Source of the DNA: Micrococcales bacterium
GTDB taxonomy: Bacteria; Actinomycetota; Actinomycetes; Actinomycetales; Microbacteriaceae
Direction: 5' to 3'
DNA: 61,565 nucleotides
Assembly: GCA_947454255.1 (NCBI GenBank)
Contig: CANGIU010000007.1
Location: forward strand, 1-61,565
Within the stretch, counting starts at the first letter, position 1, and each line of letters begins with the position of its first letter. This document shows positions 28,221 through 35,498 of this stretch, piece after piece. Made by a program: the position numbers and the translations under genes. Below the pieces are notes generated by a model. That model ran no database searches. It was not told the origin of the DNA and saw only the letters and a list, made by a program, of their open reading frames with translations.

Positions 28221-28250
28221 TACTCTCCACATTACACCACTTCCATCCAC
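28221..28250 (-). promoter_or_regulatory. MraZ operator: three GTGG repeats, 10-bp period
   Basis: On the minus strand three units, GTGGATGGAA, GTGGTGTAAT and GTGGAGAGTA, follow each other with GTGG recurring every ten bases (forward CCAC at 28227-28230, 28237-28240 and 28247-28250). MraZ binds direct GTGG-type repeats of this period ahead of its own gene. A TATAAG hexamer (28217-28222) overlaps the last unit and could be the -10 element, so MraZ bound here would block the promoter. Confidence 0.82.
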
Positions 28251-28372
28251 AAAATGCAACAAATTGCTAGTAAACATCTATTTTGGCGTGTCTTGGGCTT
28301 ATTTAGCAAGCCTCAATTGGTGGAGGGAAAATCCAAGAAAAATGAAAAAATCATCAAATTTAGACAGAAAAA

Positions 28373-28395
28373 AGCCCCGGCAAACTGCCGAGGCT
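28373..28395 (-). terminator. Rho-independent terminator after the DUF3040 gene
   Basis: On the minus strand a ten-base stem AGCCTCGGCA / TGCCGGGGCT (one mismatch) with a GTT loop is followed by TTTTTTCTGTC. It lies 35 bases beyond the stop of the DUF3040 gene and upstream of the mraZ promoter, so it separates that gene from the dcw cluster. Confidence 0.85.
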
Positions 28396-28429
28396 AAGAA
28401 ATCAGCTGTTTAGTGGTTGGAAATGGTGT

Positions 28430-28801
28430 TTATTTGCCCTCGTTGCGCTGATCCCAACGATTCTGGAAGAAGCTTCCAGATGACTTATTCGCTCGTTTTG
28501 ACTCGTCAGAAGCAGCTTTGGCTCCCCTAATTGCTCGAGAAGACCAGTTCTGGCTTACCAAATAGAGCCCGAAAAGCATGGTCATGAAAGCAATTACTCC
28601 AAACCAGACCAAATGCACACTGGTGGCAAAGATCATGAGCCCGAGGCCAATAATCACAAGGGTTGAGCCTAGAACCAGAAGTCTGGCGTACTTGGTTGGA
28701 TTCTCGCTAATGGGTGCAACCTTAGCTTTTGGTTCTTTTGAACCGGTTAGCTGACGCTCAAGCTCTGCTAGAACTTTTTGCTCTTGCTCTGATAAACCCA
28801 C
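28430..28801 (-). CDS. DUF3040 family membrane protein
   Basis: A 123-residue actinobacterial protein with the DUF3040 start LSEQEQKVLAELERQL and two adjacent membrane spans (about 44-62 and 66-85), ending in a basic Ser/Lys/Arg tail. The family has no established function, but commonly sits just upstream of mraZ. GTG at 28801 has GGAGGA five bases upstream. It has its own terminator and faces away from the polyprenyl synthase gene, with 58 bases between the two starts. Confidence 0.85.
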   Translation of the reverse strand: MGLSEQEQKVLAELERQLTGSKEPKAKVAPISENPTKYARLLVLGSTLVIIGLGLMIFATSVHLVWFGVIAFMTMLFGLYLVSQNWSSRAIRGAKAASDESKRANKSSGSFFQNRWDQRNEGK

Positions 28802-28847
28802 GGAATCCTCCAGACCTAGGCTTTAATGCTAAACGCTTTTGCCAAGT

Positions 28848-28853
28848 TAGGCT
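28848..28853 (+). promoter_or_regulatory. -10 element for a leaderless polyprenyl synthase transcript
   Basis: TAGGCT fits the TAnnnT pattern of actinobacterial -10 elements. Exactly six bases separate it from the GTG start codon at 28860, so transcription would begin at or next to the start codon. No Shine-Dalgarno sequence is present. The same geometry (TAGCCT, six bases, GTG) is seen at 42559-42573. Confidence 0.5.
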
Positions 28854-28859
28854 ATTCCA

Positions 28860-29984
28860 GTGAAATCCTCAGAATTACTCCTAGGTCAGGTTCAAGAGAA
28901 TCTTGATTCTTTCTGCCACAAGCAGCGCTCGGACTTTGAAGCCATCTCTGCTGATTTGGTGCCAGTAGTGGATTACACCCAGAGTCTTTTGCAGGGAGGT
29001 AAGCGATTTAGAGCCCTCTTCTGTTACTGGGCCTGGCGTAGTGCGCTTAGTCAATCTCTTCACCAGCAAAGCCAGGCTGAGGTAGCAGAATCTGAAGCCG
29101 CTATTGCAGGGATCGCAGCATCTCTTGAGATGTTTCATGCCGCCGCTCTAGTTCATGATGATCTTCTTGATCAATCAGATACTCGTAGAGGCGCTCCAAG
29201 TATTCACAAACGTTTCGAAACCTTGCATGCTGAGAAACAGTGGGCCGGCAGTCCTGAACGATTTGGTGTTGCTGGGTCTGTCTTGGTTGGCGATCTAATG
29301 CTTGGTTGGTCAAGCGAAATCTTTGGTAACGCTCTTCTTCACTCCCCTACACGTGAAATCGAAAGCGCTTGTCGTGACGAGTTCAGCCTGATGCGTGTTG
29401 AAGTGATGGCTGGACAGTATTTAGATGTTCTTGAAGAAAATGCTGCAGCTACTAGATCTCTCTCAGAAGCAGTTGGTAGGGCTGAGAAAGTAATTCTCTA
29501 TAAGACAGCTAAATACTCAATTGAAGCTCCACTTAGAATTGGTGCGGCTTTTGCGGGCGCAGATCAGGCAACTCTTAACTCTTTTACTTCTTTTGGAATT
29601 CCCTTGGGAATCGCATTCCAACTAAGAGATGACATCCTTGGTGTTTTCGGTGATCCAAGTGTGACCGGAAAACCGGCTGGAGATGACCTGCGTGAAGGTA
29701 AAAGAACAGTTTTAGTTGCTCTTACCAAACAATCGCTAGCGGCAAGGTCGACCTCTATGAGCGACGCATTTGAAGAACTACTAACCAGCAGAGAACTTGA
29801 AGCTCAGCAAATTGAATTTATGCAGCAACTCATTAAAGAATCTGGCGCTCTTGATAAGACCGAGAGAATGATTAATGAACTTGCCGACAGGTCACTAGAG
29901 GCTTTGGATGAGGCGAGCCTTGATCCAGAGGCCAAAGAAGTTTTGCGTTCACTAGCTTTGAAAGTAATTAACCGAGACAGCTAG
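28860..29984 (+). CDS. Polyprenyl diphosphate synthase (IdsA/GGPP synthase-like)
   Basis: Condenses isopentenyl diphosphate with allylic diphosphates to make longer prenyl chains. The 374 residues include both Asp-rich motifs of the trans-prenyltransferase family: DDLLDQSDTRRG near 99-110 and DDILGVFGD near 257-265, and the substrate-binding GGKRFRA near 41. Product length (GGPP, or a longer quinone or carotenoid precursor) cannot be fixed here. The start is GTG at 28860 with a -10-like TAGGCT six bases upstream and no ribosome-binding site, suggesting a leaderless mRNA. Its stop interlocks with that of the next, opposite gene. Confidence 0.9.
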   Translation: MKSSELLLGQVQENLDSFCHKQRSDFEAISADLVPVVDYTQSLLQGGKRFRALFCYWAWRSALSQSLHQQSQAEVAESEAAIAGIAASLEMFHAAALVHDDLLDQSDTRRGAPSIHKRFETLHAEKQWAGSPERFGVAGSVLVGDLMLGWSSEIFGNALLHSPTREIESACRDEFSLMRVEVMAGQYLDVLEENAAATRSLSEAVGRAEKVILYKTAKYSIEAPLRIGAAFAGADQATLNSFTSFGIPLGIAFQLRDDILGVFGDPSVTGKPAGDDLREGKRTVLVALTKQSLAARSTSMSDAFEELLTSRELEAQQIEFMQQLIKESGALDKTERMINELADRSLEALDEASLDPEAKEVLRSLALKVINRDS

Positions 29985-30328
29985 AGCGCTAGTGACTGAG
30001 CGATGCGTCTAACTTCAGTCTTCCTACCAGAAACAAGTGCCGACATTGGAGTACCACGAAGAATGTCGTTTTCTGTATAGAGCCAGTTGATGGCACTCAT
30101 GAGAGTAAATCCCGAATCTAAAAGAACCAAAATGGTTCCCCTTAATGAAGGTAAAGCTTCGCCATTGGCAATGAGCTCTGCAGGAATCATAAAGACTCCA
30201 TCTCGCTTTACAGCAATCAGATTGTGCTCTTCGATTAGTCGGCGGACTTTGCCAGGGACAATGCCAAGGCGTTCACCTGCCTCAGGAATTGAAATCCAAT
30301 CGGTTACGTTATCTATAGGTTGACTCAC
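29981..30328 (-). CDS. Rv2175c-like winged-helix DNA-binding protein
   Basis: A 115-residue protein resembling mycobacterial Rv2175c, a DNA-binding substrate of kinase PknL. An N-terminal helix-turn-helix (WISIPEAGERLGIVPGKVRRLIEE, about residues 11-34) is followed by a short wing (LIAVKRDGVFMIPAE) and the C-terminal part ending in the LSxxRKTEVRRIAQ segment. The start is GTG at 30328. It is divergent from the PASTA kinase and ends tail-to-tail with the prenyl synthase gene. The one Thr ahead of the DNA-binding domain is T9; whether it is phosphorylated is unknown. Confidence 0.82.
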   Translation of the reverse strand: MSQPIDNVTDWISIPEAGERLGIVPGKVRRLIEEHNLIAVKRDGVFMIPAELIANGEALPSLRGTILVLLDSGFTLMSAINWLYTENDILRGTPMSALVSGRKTEVRRIAQSLAL

Positions 30329-30478
30329 ATCTCAAGATTGCCACACCTGAAGGCTTCCCGCTATCTACAATTAGGTCGTGGCACGATATTTATGCCCTAC
30401 TAGTTACGGAACAATGACCTCTCTACTTAATCCCAACCCTGTCCTTGGCGTCCTTTGCGCCCAGAGAAGGGTCGGCGC

Positions 30479-32311
30479 ATGAGTGACCTGCTGGGAAGAA
30501 CCCTTTCATCTAGGTACTTAGTTCAAGAGATAATCGCTCGCGGCGGTATGTCAACGGTTTATAAAGCCAAAGACCAGAGGCTAGACCGTCAAGTGGCAGT
30601 AAAGGTCATCCATCCGCATCTTGCAGCTGATCCGCTCTTTAGAGACAAGTTCTTCAGAGAAGCAAGAATGTTGGCCAAGGTAAATCATGCAAACCTTGTA
30701 AATATTTATGATCAGGGCGATGATTCCGGAAATGCATATATTGTTCTCGAGTTTGTAGAAGGAATTACGTTACGAGATGCTCTTCGAGACAATGGAGCAC
30801 TCACCACCGGACAAATCTTGCAGGTGAGTAAAGCAATACTGTCTGCGTTGACTCAAGCCCATGCCAATGGAATTGTTCATCGTGATCTAAAACCAGAAAA
30901 TGTTTTGTTGTCTGATGACGGGCGAATAAAAGTTACAGATTTCGGGCTTGCTAGAGAACTTAGCGCAGATACTGATACTGGATCTTTGGTTGGCACTGTT
31001 GCCTATTTAGCTCCAGAGGTTATCAAGCGCGGTAAAACTCAAACTCAGAGTGATATCTATTCCTATGGCATCATGCTTTACGAAATGCTGACTGGTAAAC
31101 AGCCATATTTAGGAACTGATGCAATTCAGATAGCTATGCTTCACACAACATCAAGGGTCAGTTCAGCACTTGATAAAAACCCGAGTGCATCAATTGAACT
31201 CAATGAACTGATGCTCTATTGCACAGAACCAAACCCTGATAACAGACCTCAGAATGCAATTGATGCCCTAACCGCACTAGAGAACATCACAAAAAACTCT
31301 GTTAGTTATCCAGAGCAGAACTTAGATGAAACGCTAATTCTTAATGACTCTTTCGAGGACATAAGCTTTACCGAAGTTATTGCTGATATTGGAAAACCTG
31401 AAGACAACCCGTTTGAGCCTTATTCAAAGCGAAACGTTTTCAGCAAATGGCTTATTGCAAGCCTGCTTGTATTTTTACTAGGGTCTTTGGGTGGCTGGTG
31501 GTTTGGTTCTGGACCAGGAGCTTTGGTAGCTATTCCAAATGTCAGCGATAAGACAACTAGCGAAGCAACTAATCTGTTGCAGCCAGTCACCACACAAATC
31601 TCAATTCGTAAAGTCTTTAGTTCAACATTTGCTCAAGGACAAGTTGTTGGCACTGAACCACCGGCTGGTCTTCCTGTTTCAAAAGGTTCTGGGATAACCT
31701 TGTTGGTTTCAAAAGGTAAAGAGATGATATCTGTCCCATCTCTTTTTGGCTTAGATCTAGTTACCGCAACGGCAAAGTTGGTCGGCGCTCATCTCACCGT
31801 TGGTTCAGTAAGCGAGTGGTTTAACTCGGACTACTCACTAGGTTCTGTTTATGGGTACTCAGGCGATGACAAGACCAAGCTTGCAGTTGGATCAAGCGTT
31901 GATCTAAAGGTTTCTTTGGGTGCTATCCCAGTAGTTACTGGCCTTCGAGAAGGAGTCGCTAGAGCAGCACTTGAAGTTGCCGGCCTTACTGTTCGAAAGA
32001 GTGTCTATCATTTCTCAAATACTGTCTCAAAGGGTGAAGTAATCGAAGTTGTCCCAGATGAAGCGCAGGTTGGCAAGGGCTCAACAATAAAGCTTGTGGT
32101 GAGTCGAGGACCAAATACTGTGGTGATGCCAAAGGTTAAAGGTGAAACGATTTTGGCAGCACAAGCGTTACTTGAGTCGCTTGGATTGAAAGTCGTAATA
32201 GATACCAAGTGGCTATCTAAAGATTATGGAATTAAGAAAGTAACTGGAGTTAGCGAAAACGTTGGAGCCACCCTAAAGGTTGGTTCAAGCGTAACTATTC
32301 GATCTCGCTAG
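30479..32311 (+). CDS. PknL-type Ser/Thr protein kinase with four PASTA domains
   Basis: Membrane-bound sensor kinase. The 610 residues start at ATG 30479, seven bases after GAAGGG; the longer frame from 30455 lacks support. Domains in order: kinase (about 6-270) with GGMSTVYKAKD, the ATP-binding Lys in VAVKVIHP, HRDLKPEN, DFGLARE and LAPE; acidic linker; one membrane span (about 325-345); four extracellular PASTA repeats (from about 352, 420, 485 and 548 to the end). PASTA repeats bind peptidoglycan fragments. The neighbourhood (prenyl synthase, Rv2175c-like gene, DAHP synthase) matches mycobacterial pknL. Its likely targets in the window are the Rv2175c-like protein and GarA, by analogy. 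Confidence 0.92.
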   Translation: MSDLLGRTLSSRYLVQEIIARGGMSTVYKAKDQRLDRQVAVKVIHPHLAADPLFRDKFFREARMLAKVNHANLVNIYDQGDDSGNAYIVLEFVEGITLRDALRDNGALTTGQILQVSKAILSALTQAHANGIVHRDLKPENVLLSDDGRIKVTDFGLARELSADTDTGSLVGTVAYLAPEVIKRGKTQTQSDIYSYGIMLYEMLTGKQPYLGTDAIQIAMLHTTSRVSSALDKNPSASIELNELMLYCTEPNPDNRPQNAIDALTALENITKNSVSYPEQNLDETLILNDSFEDISFTEVIADIGKPEDNPFEPYSKRNVFSKWLIASLLVFLLGSLGGWWFGSGPGALVAIPNVSDKTTSEATNLLQPVTTQISIRKVFSSTFAQGQVVGTEPPAGLPVSKGSGITLLVSKGKEMISVPSLFGLDLVTATAKLVGAHLTVGSVSEWFNSDYSLGSVYGYSGDDKTKLAVGSSVDLKVSLGAIPVVTGLREGVARAALEVAGLTVRKSVYHFSNTVSKGEVIEVVPDEAQVGKGSTIKLVVSRGPNTVVMPKVKGETILAAQALLESLGLKVVIDTKWLSKDYGIKKVTGVSENVGATLKVGSSVTIRSR

Positions 32312-33675
32312 CGAGCTGCTAGTTCTTCAGCAACTAGGAATGCTAGCTCTAGCGACTGTGAGTGATTGAGTCTAGGGTCACAAAGTGATTCGTATCTTGA
32401 TTCCAAAGTAATCTCATCGATGTGCTCACTTCCGCCTAGACACTCAGCAACATCATCACCGGTAAGTTCAACGTGAACTCCGCCAGGGAAGGTTCCTAGA
32501 TCACGGTGGACCTCAAAGAACCCGCGGACTTCATTCATGACATCATCGAAGCGGCGAGACTTGTATCCGTTCGCTGTGGTAATGCCATTACCGTGCATTG
32601 GATCTGTGATCCAAAGCGGTTGGAATCCAGCATCTCTAACTGCAGTTACCAACTTAGGAAGTGCTTCGCGAATCTTTTCTGCACCCATTCTGGTGATAAA
32701 AGTTAGTCGCCCAGGTTCGTGATTAGGGTCAAGCTTTTCAATTAGCGCCATAACATCATCAACTGAGGTATTTGGGCCAAGCTTCACACCAAGCGGATTG
32801 CGAACCCTCGAGAGGAAGTCAACGTGTGCCCCATCAAGTTGGCGAGTTCTCTCACCAATCCAAATGAAGTGTGCGCTGGTGTCGTAGGGAGTTCCAGTTC
32901 TCGAATCGATTCGAGTCATTGGACGCTCGTAATCAAAGAGCAACCCCTCATGACTTGTGTAGAACTCAGTCGTTCTTAGCTCATTAAAGTTTGCACCACA
33001 GGCTGCCATAAATTTGATCGCTCGATCAATATCTTTTGCCATAGTTTCGTATCTTGAGTTTGCTGGGTTGTCAATAAACCCTTTGTTCCACTCATGCACT
33101 GAACGTAAATCTGCAAAGCCACCCATGGTGAATGCCCTAATCAAATTCAGAGTTGAAGCTGAGGTGTTATATGCCTGAAGCAATCTCGTTGGATCAGGAG
33201 TTCTAGAAGCTAATGTGAAATCATAGCCATTGACTGCATCACCTCGGTAGGCAGGTAGCGTGAGTTCTTCTCGAGTCTCAGTGTCTGAAGATCTAGGCTT
33301 GGCAAACTGGCCAGCCATTCTGCCCATCTTTACCACAGGCATCGAAGCACCGTAGGTCAATACAACTGCCATCTGCAGCAATGTCTTCACTCGGTTACGA
33401 ATTCGGTCTGCGGTCGCATCCACAAAGGTTTCAGCACAGTCACCACCTTGCAATAGGAATGCTTTACCTTGAGCAGCTTGAGCAAGTCGGTCTTTAAGGA
33501 TGTCCACTTCACCTGCAAAAACAAGTGGTGGGTATTTTGAAAGGATTGCACGAACTTCAGCAACCGCAGCCGCATCAGGCCAAGTCGGCTGTTGAGCCGC
33601 AACGAGGTTGCGGTAGTTATCCAGGCCCACGATGACTCCTGGGTCTGCCGCTACTACTGGTTCAAATGAAGCCAA
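32308..33675 (-). CDS. aroG: Class II 3-deoxy-D-arabino-heptulosonate 7-phosphate synthase
   Basis: First step of the shikimate pathway: phosphoenolpyruvate plus erythrose 4-phosphate to DAHP. The 455 residues are of the type II (plant/mycobacterial) family: GGDCAETF near 78, RMAGQFAKPRS near 119, ANSRYETMAKD near 204 and WITDPMHGNGI near 360. TTG at 33675 has AGGA eight or nine bases upstream. Its stop interlocks with that of the kinase gene. In mycobacteria this enzyme binds an AroQ-type chorismate mutase; the mutase in this window (aroH) is of a different fold. Confidence 0.96.
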   Translation of the reverse strand: MASFEPVVAADPGVIVGLDNYRNLVAAQQPTWPDAAAVAEVRAILSKYPPLVFAGEVDILKDRLAQAAQGKAFLLQGGDCAETFVDATADRIRNRVKTLLQMAVVLTYGASMPVVKMGRMAGQFAKPRSSDTETREELTLPAYRGDAVNGYDFTLASRTPDPTRLLQAYNTSASTLNLIRAFTMGGFADLRSVHEWNKGFIDNPANSRYETMAKDIDRAIKFMAACGANFNELRTTEFYTSHEGLLFDYERPMTRIDSRTGTPYDTSAHFIWIGERTRQLDGAHVDFLSRVRNPLGVKLGPNTSVDDVMALIEKLDPNHEPGRLTFITRMGAEKIREALPKLVTAVRDAGFQPLWITDPMHGNGITTANGYKSRRFDDVMNEVRGFFEVHRDLGTFPGGVHVELTGDDVAECLGGSEHIDEITLESRYESLCDPRLNHSQSLELAFLVAEELAAR

Positions 33676-33702
33676 TTTATGGTTCCTGTCTAGGTTGGAT
33701 AC

Positions 33703-34377
33703 TTAACGACGATCTTTTAATGTTGAGGCATATACGTCGATGTATTCCTGCCCGCTGAGCTTCATCAGCTCATAAATTATCTCATCAGTGACAGCCCTTA
33801 GCACTAGTCGATCGCCCTCCATGCCAGCAAAGCGAGAGAAATCAAGGGGCTCTCCAACCACGACACCAATGCGACGAATTCGTGGCAACCTTCTGCCAAT
33901 AGGTTGGACTTTCTCCGTATCAATCATTGCAACTGGAAAAACTGGGACTTTAGCTTCAAGCACCATACGAGCAATACCAGTTCTACCTCTAAATAATCTG
34001 CCATCCGGAGATCTGGTTCCTTCGGGATAAATACCGAGTAATTGGCTTTGCGCCAAAACGCCGAGACCAGTGTTAAGCGCTGCTTCAGATGCCTTGCCGC
34101 CACTTCTATCAATCGGTAGTTGACCGGTTCCTTTGAAGAACCAACGTGAAAGAGTGCCTTTGATTCCCTTGCCGGTAAAGTATTCGCTTTTTGCGAGAAA
34201 GACTACCGGGCGACGAAGCATCAGAGGTAAGAAGATTGAGTCTGAGAATGAAAGGTGATTAGACGCCAAAATTGCAGCACCATCGGTTGGAATTTTGTCC
34301 GCGCCTTTGACCCAGGGTCTAAATAGCACCTTGAGAATTGGTCCAAGGATGATGTTTTTCAGCAAGAAATACCACAT
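33703..34377 (-). CDS. 1-acyl-sn-glycerol-3-phosphate acyltransferase (PlsC family)
   Basis: Membrane-associated acyltransferase making phosphatidic acid, or a related lipid acylation. The 224 residues show the catalytic H-x4-D motif as NHLSFSD near 40-46, FFKGTGQLPIDR near 80 and the acceptor-binding YPEGTRSPDG near 116-125. ATG at 34377 has GGAGG six bases upstream. It sits upstream of aroG on the same strand, as in mycobacteria; exact acceptor not determinable. Confidence 0.9.
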   Translation of the reverse strand: MWYFLLKNIILGPILKVLFRPWVKGADKIPTDGAAILASNHLSFSDSIFLPLMLRRPVVFLAKSEYFTGKGIKGTLSRWFFKGTGQLPIDRSGGKASEAALNTGLGVLAQSQLLGIYPEGTRSPDGRLFRGRTGIARMVLEAKVPVFPVAMIDTEKVQPIGRRLPRIRRIGVVVGEPLDFSRFAGMEGDRLVLRAVTDEIIYELMKLSGQEYIDVYASTLKDRR

Positions 34378-34419
34378 GCTGAACCTCCATCTCTTCCCGA
34401 ACTTGCTCGAAAGATAAGT

Positions 34420-35370
34420 TTATCGCGGCAGTGAATGTAATCTAGCCAGATCTGCTACGCCTACGACCCCTGCATCATTGATAAGTTCAGCTGTGACGAG
34501 CTTCAGTTCTGGCCTGAAACCTCGGGCTGGAAGGTGCTCTAGGAAAGCCTTACGGATTGGATCAAGCAGCAACTCCCCTGCTGCGCTAACTCCTCCACCG
34601 ATAACTACAAGCTCTGGATCTAGAACTGCCGCTAGTGACGCCACTGCAAGCCCAAGGTTCTGACCCAATTCAGTCAAAAGTCTGAGCGCACCAACATCCC
34701 CTTCTTGGATTGCTTGATACACCTCTACCCCGGTCAATTCACCCTTTTGGCTAGCTAGTTCTCTTAGCCGAGCTCCCTCTTGGGTGTTTTGAGCAATAAG
34801 TTCTTTGGCCGAATTCAACAGCGCTGTTCCAGAACCATACTGTTCCAAGCAACCATGTTGCCCACAACCACAAGCTTTGCCATTCGGGACAAAATTGCTG
34901 TGACCTAGCTCAGCCCCAATACCAAAGCCACCTCGGAAAAGTTCACCATTGGCAACGATTGCCCCGCCAACTCCGGTTCCGATGGTTAGCATCACCACGT
35001 GAGCGCTTCCTCGCCCAGCACCAAAACGATACTCAGCCCAACCAGCAGCATTGGCATCATTCTCTATAAATACCGGAATTTTAAGTTCTGCTTCTAAATT
35101 TGCCTTCAAAGGCTCATTTCTCCAGCTCAGGTTTGGTGAATAAACCACAACAGCCTGATTTGCATCGATAAATCCTGCAGCGGCAACGCCAACAGCGGCT
35201 ATTTGCTCACCTGCTCTAAGTTCATTTACCATCGCCACTACGGCTGCCTGAAGAGCCTTAGGGTCAGTCGCAGGGGTTGGAACCTTGAGTTCACGAAGGA
35301 TTACGCCAGTGTCAGATACCAGAGCACCAGCAATCTTGGTTCCCCCGATGTCAATTCCAACGGTATTCAT
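34420..35370 (-). CDS. ROK-family glucokinase
   Basis: Phosphorylates glucose to glucose 6-phosphate. The 316 residues include the phosphate-binding GIDIGGTKIAGAL (4-16), the sugar-binding stretch IENDANAAGWAE near 100, GTGVGGAIV near 129 and the ROK zinc motif CGCGQHGCLE near 165-174. The absence of an N-terminal helix-turn-helix excludes a ROK repressor. ATG at 35370 follows GAAGGA. Divergent from the acyl-CoA ligase gene. Confidence 0.9.
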   Translation of the reverse strand: MNTVGIDIGGTKIAGALVSDTGVILRELKVPTPATDPKALQAAVVAMVNELRAGEQIAAVGVAAAGFIDANQAVVVYSPNLSWRNEPLKANLEAELKIPVFIENDANAAGWAEYRFGAGRGSAHVVMLTIGTGVGGAIVANGELFRGGFGIGAELGHSNFVPNGKACGCGQHGCLEQYGSGTALLNSAKELIAQNTQEGARLRELASQKGELTGVEVYQAIQEGDVGALRLLTELGQNLGLAVASLAAVLDPELVVIGGGVSAAGELLLDPIRKAFLEHLPARGFRPELKLVTAELINDAGVVGVADLARLHSLPR

Positions 35371-35423
35371 CGATTTCCTTCACTTTTTAACAACTTCGGT
35401 CAGTATATCGGCAAGGGGCGCAA

Positions 35424-35449
35424 TAGCCTAGCGGGCTAAGAATTAGCCC
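35424..35449. promoter_or_regulatory. Overlapping palindromes between glucokinase and acyl-CoA ligase genes
   Basis: TAGCC, GGCTA and TAGCC alternate in 26 bases. TAGCC-TAGCG-GGCTA (35424-35438) and GGGCTAA-GAA-TTAGCCC (35433-35449) are both perfect inverted repeats sharing the middle arm. They lie just upstream of a TAGAGT -10-like hexamer (35459-35464) for the ligase gene, covering its -35 region, so a repressor site or mutually exclusive hairpins are both possible. The regulator is unknown. Confidence 0.45.
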
Positions 35450-35498
35450 TGCCACGGGTAGAGTAGTGAAAAGTTTCATTTACAGTCCGGAGTTAGAG

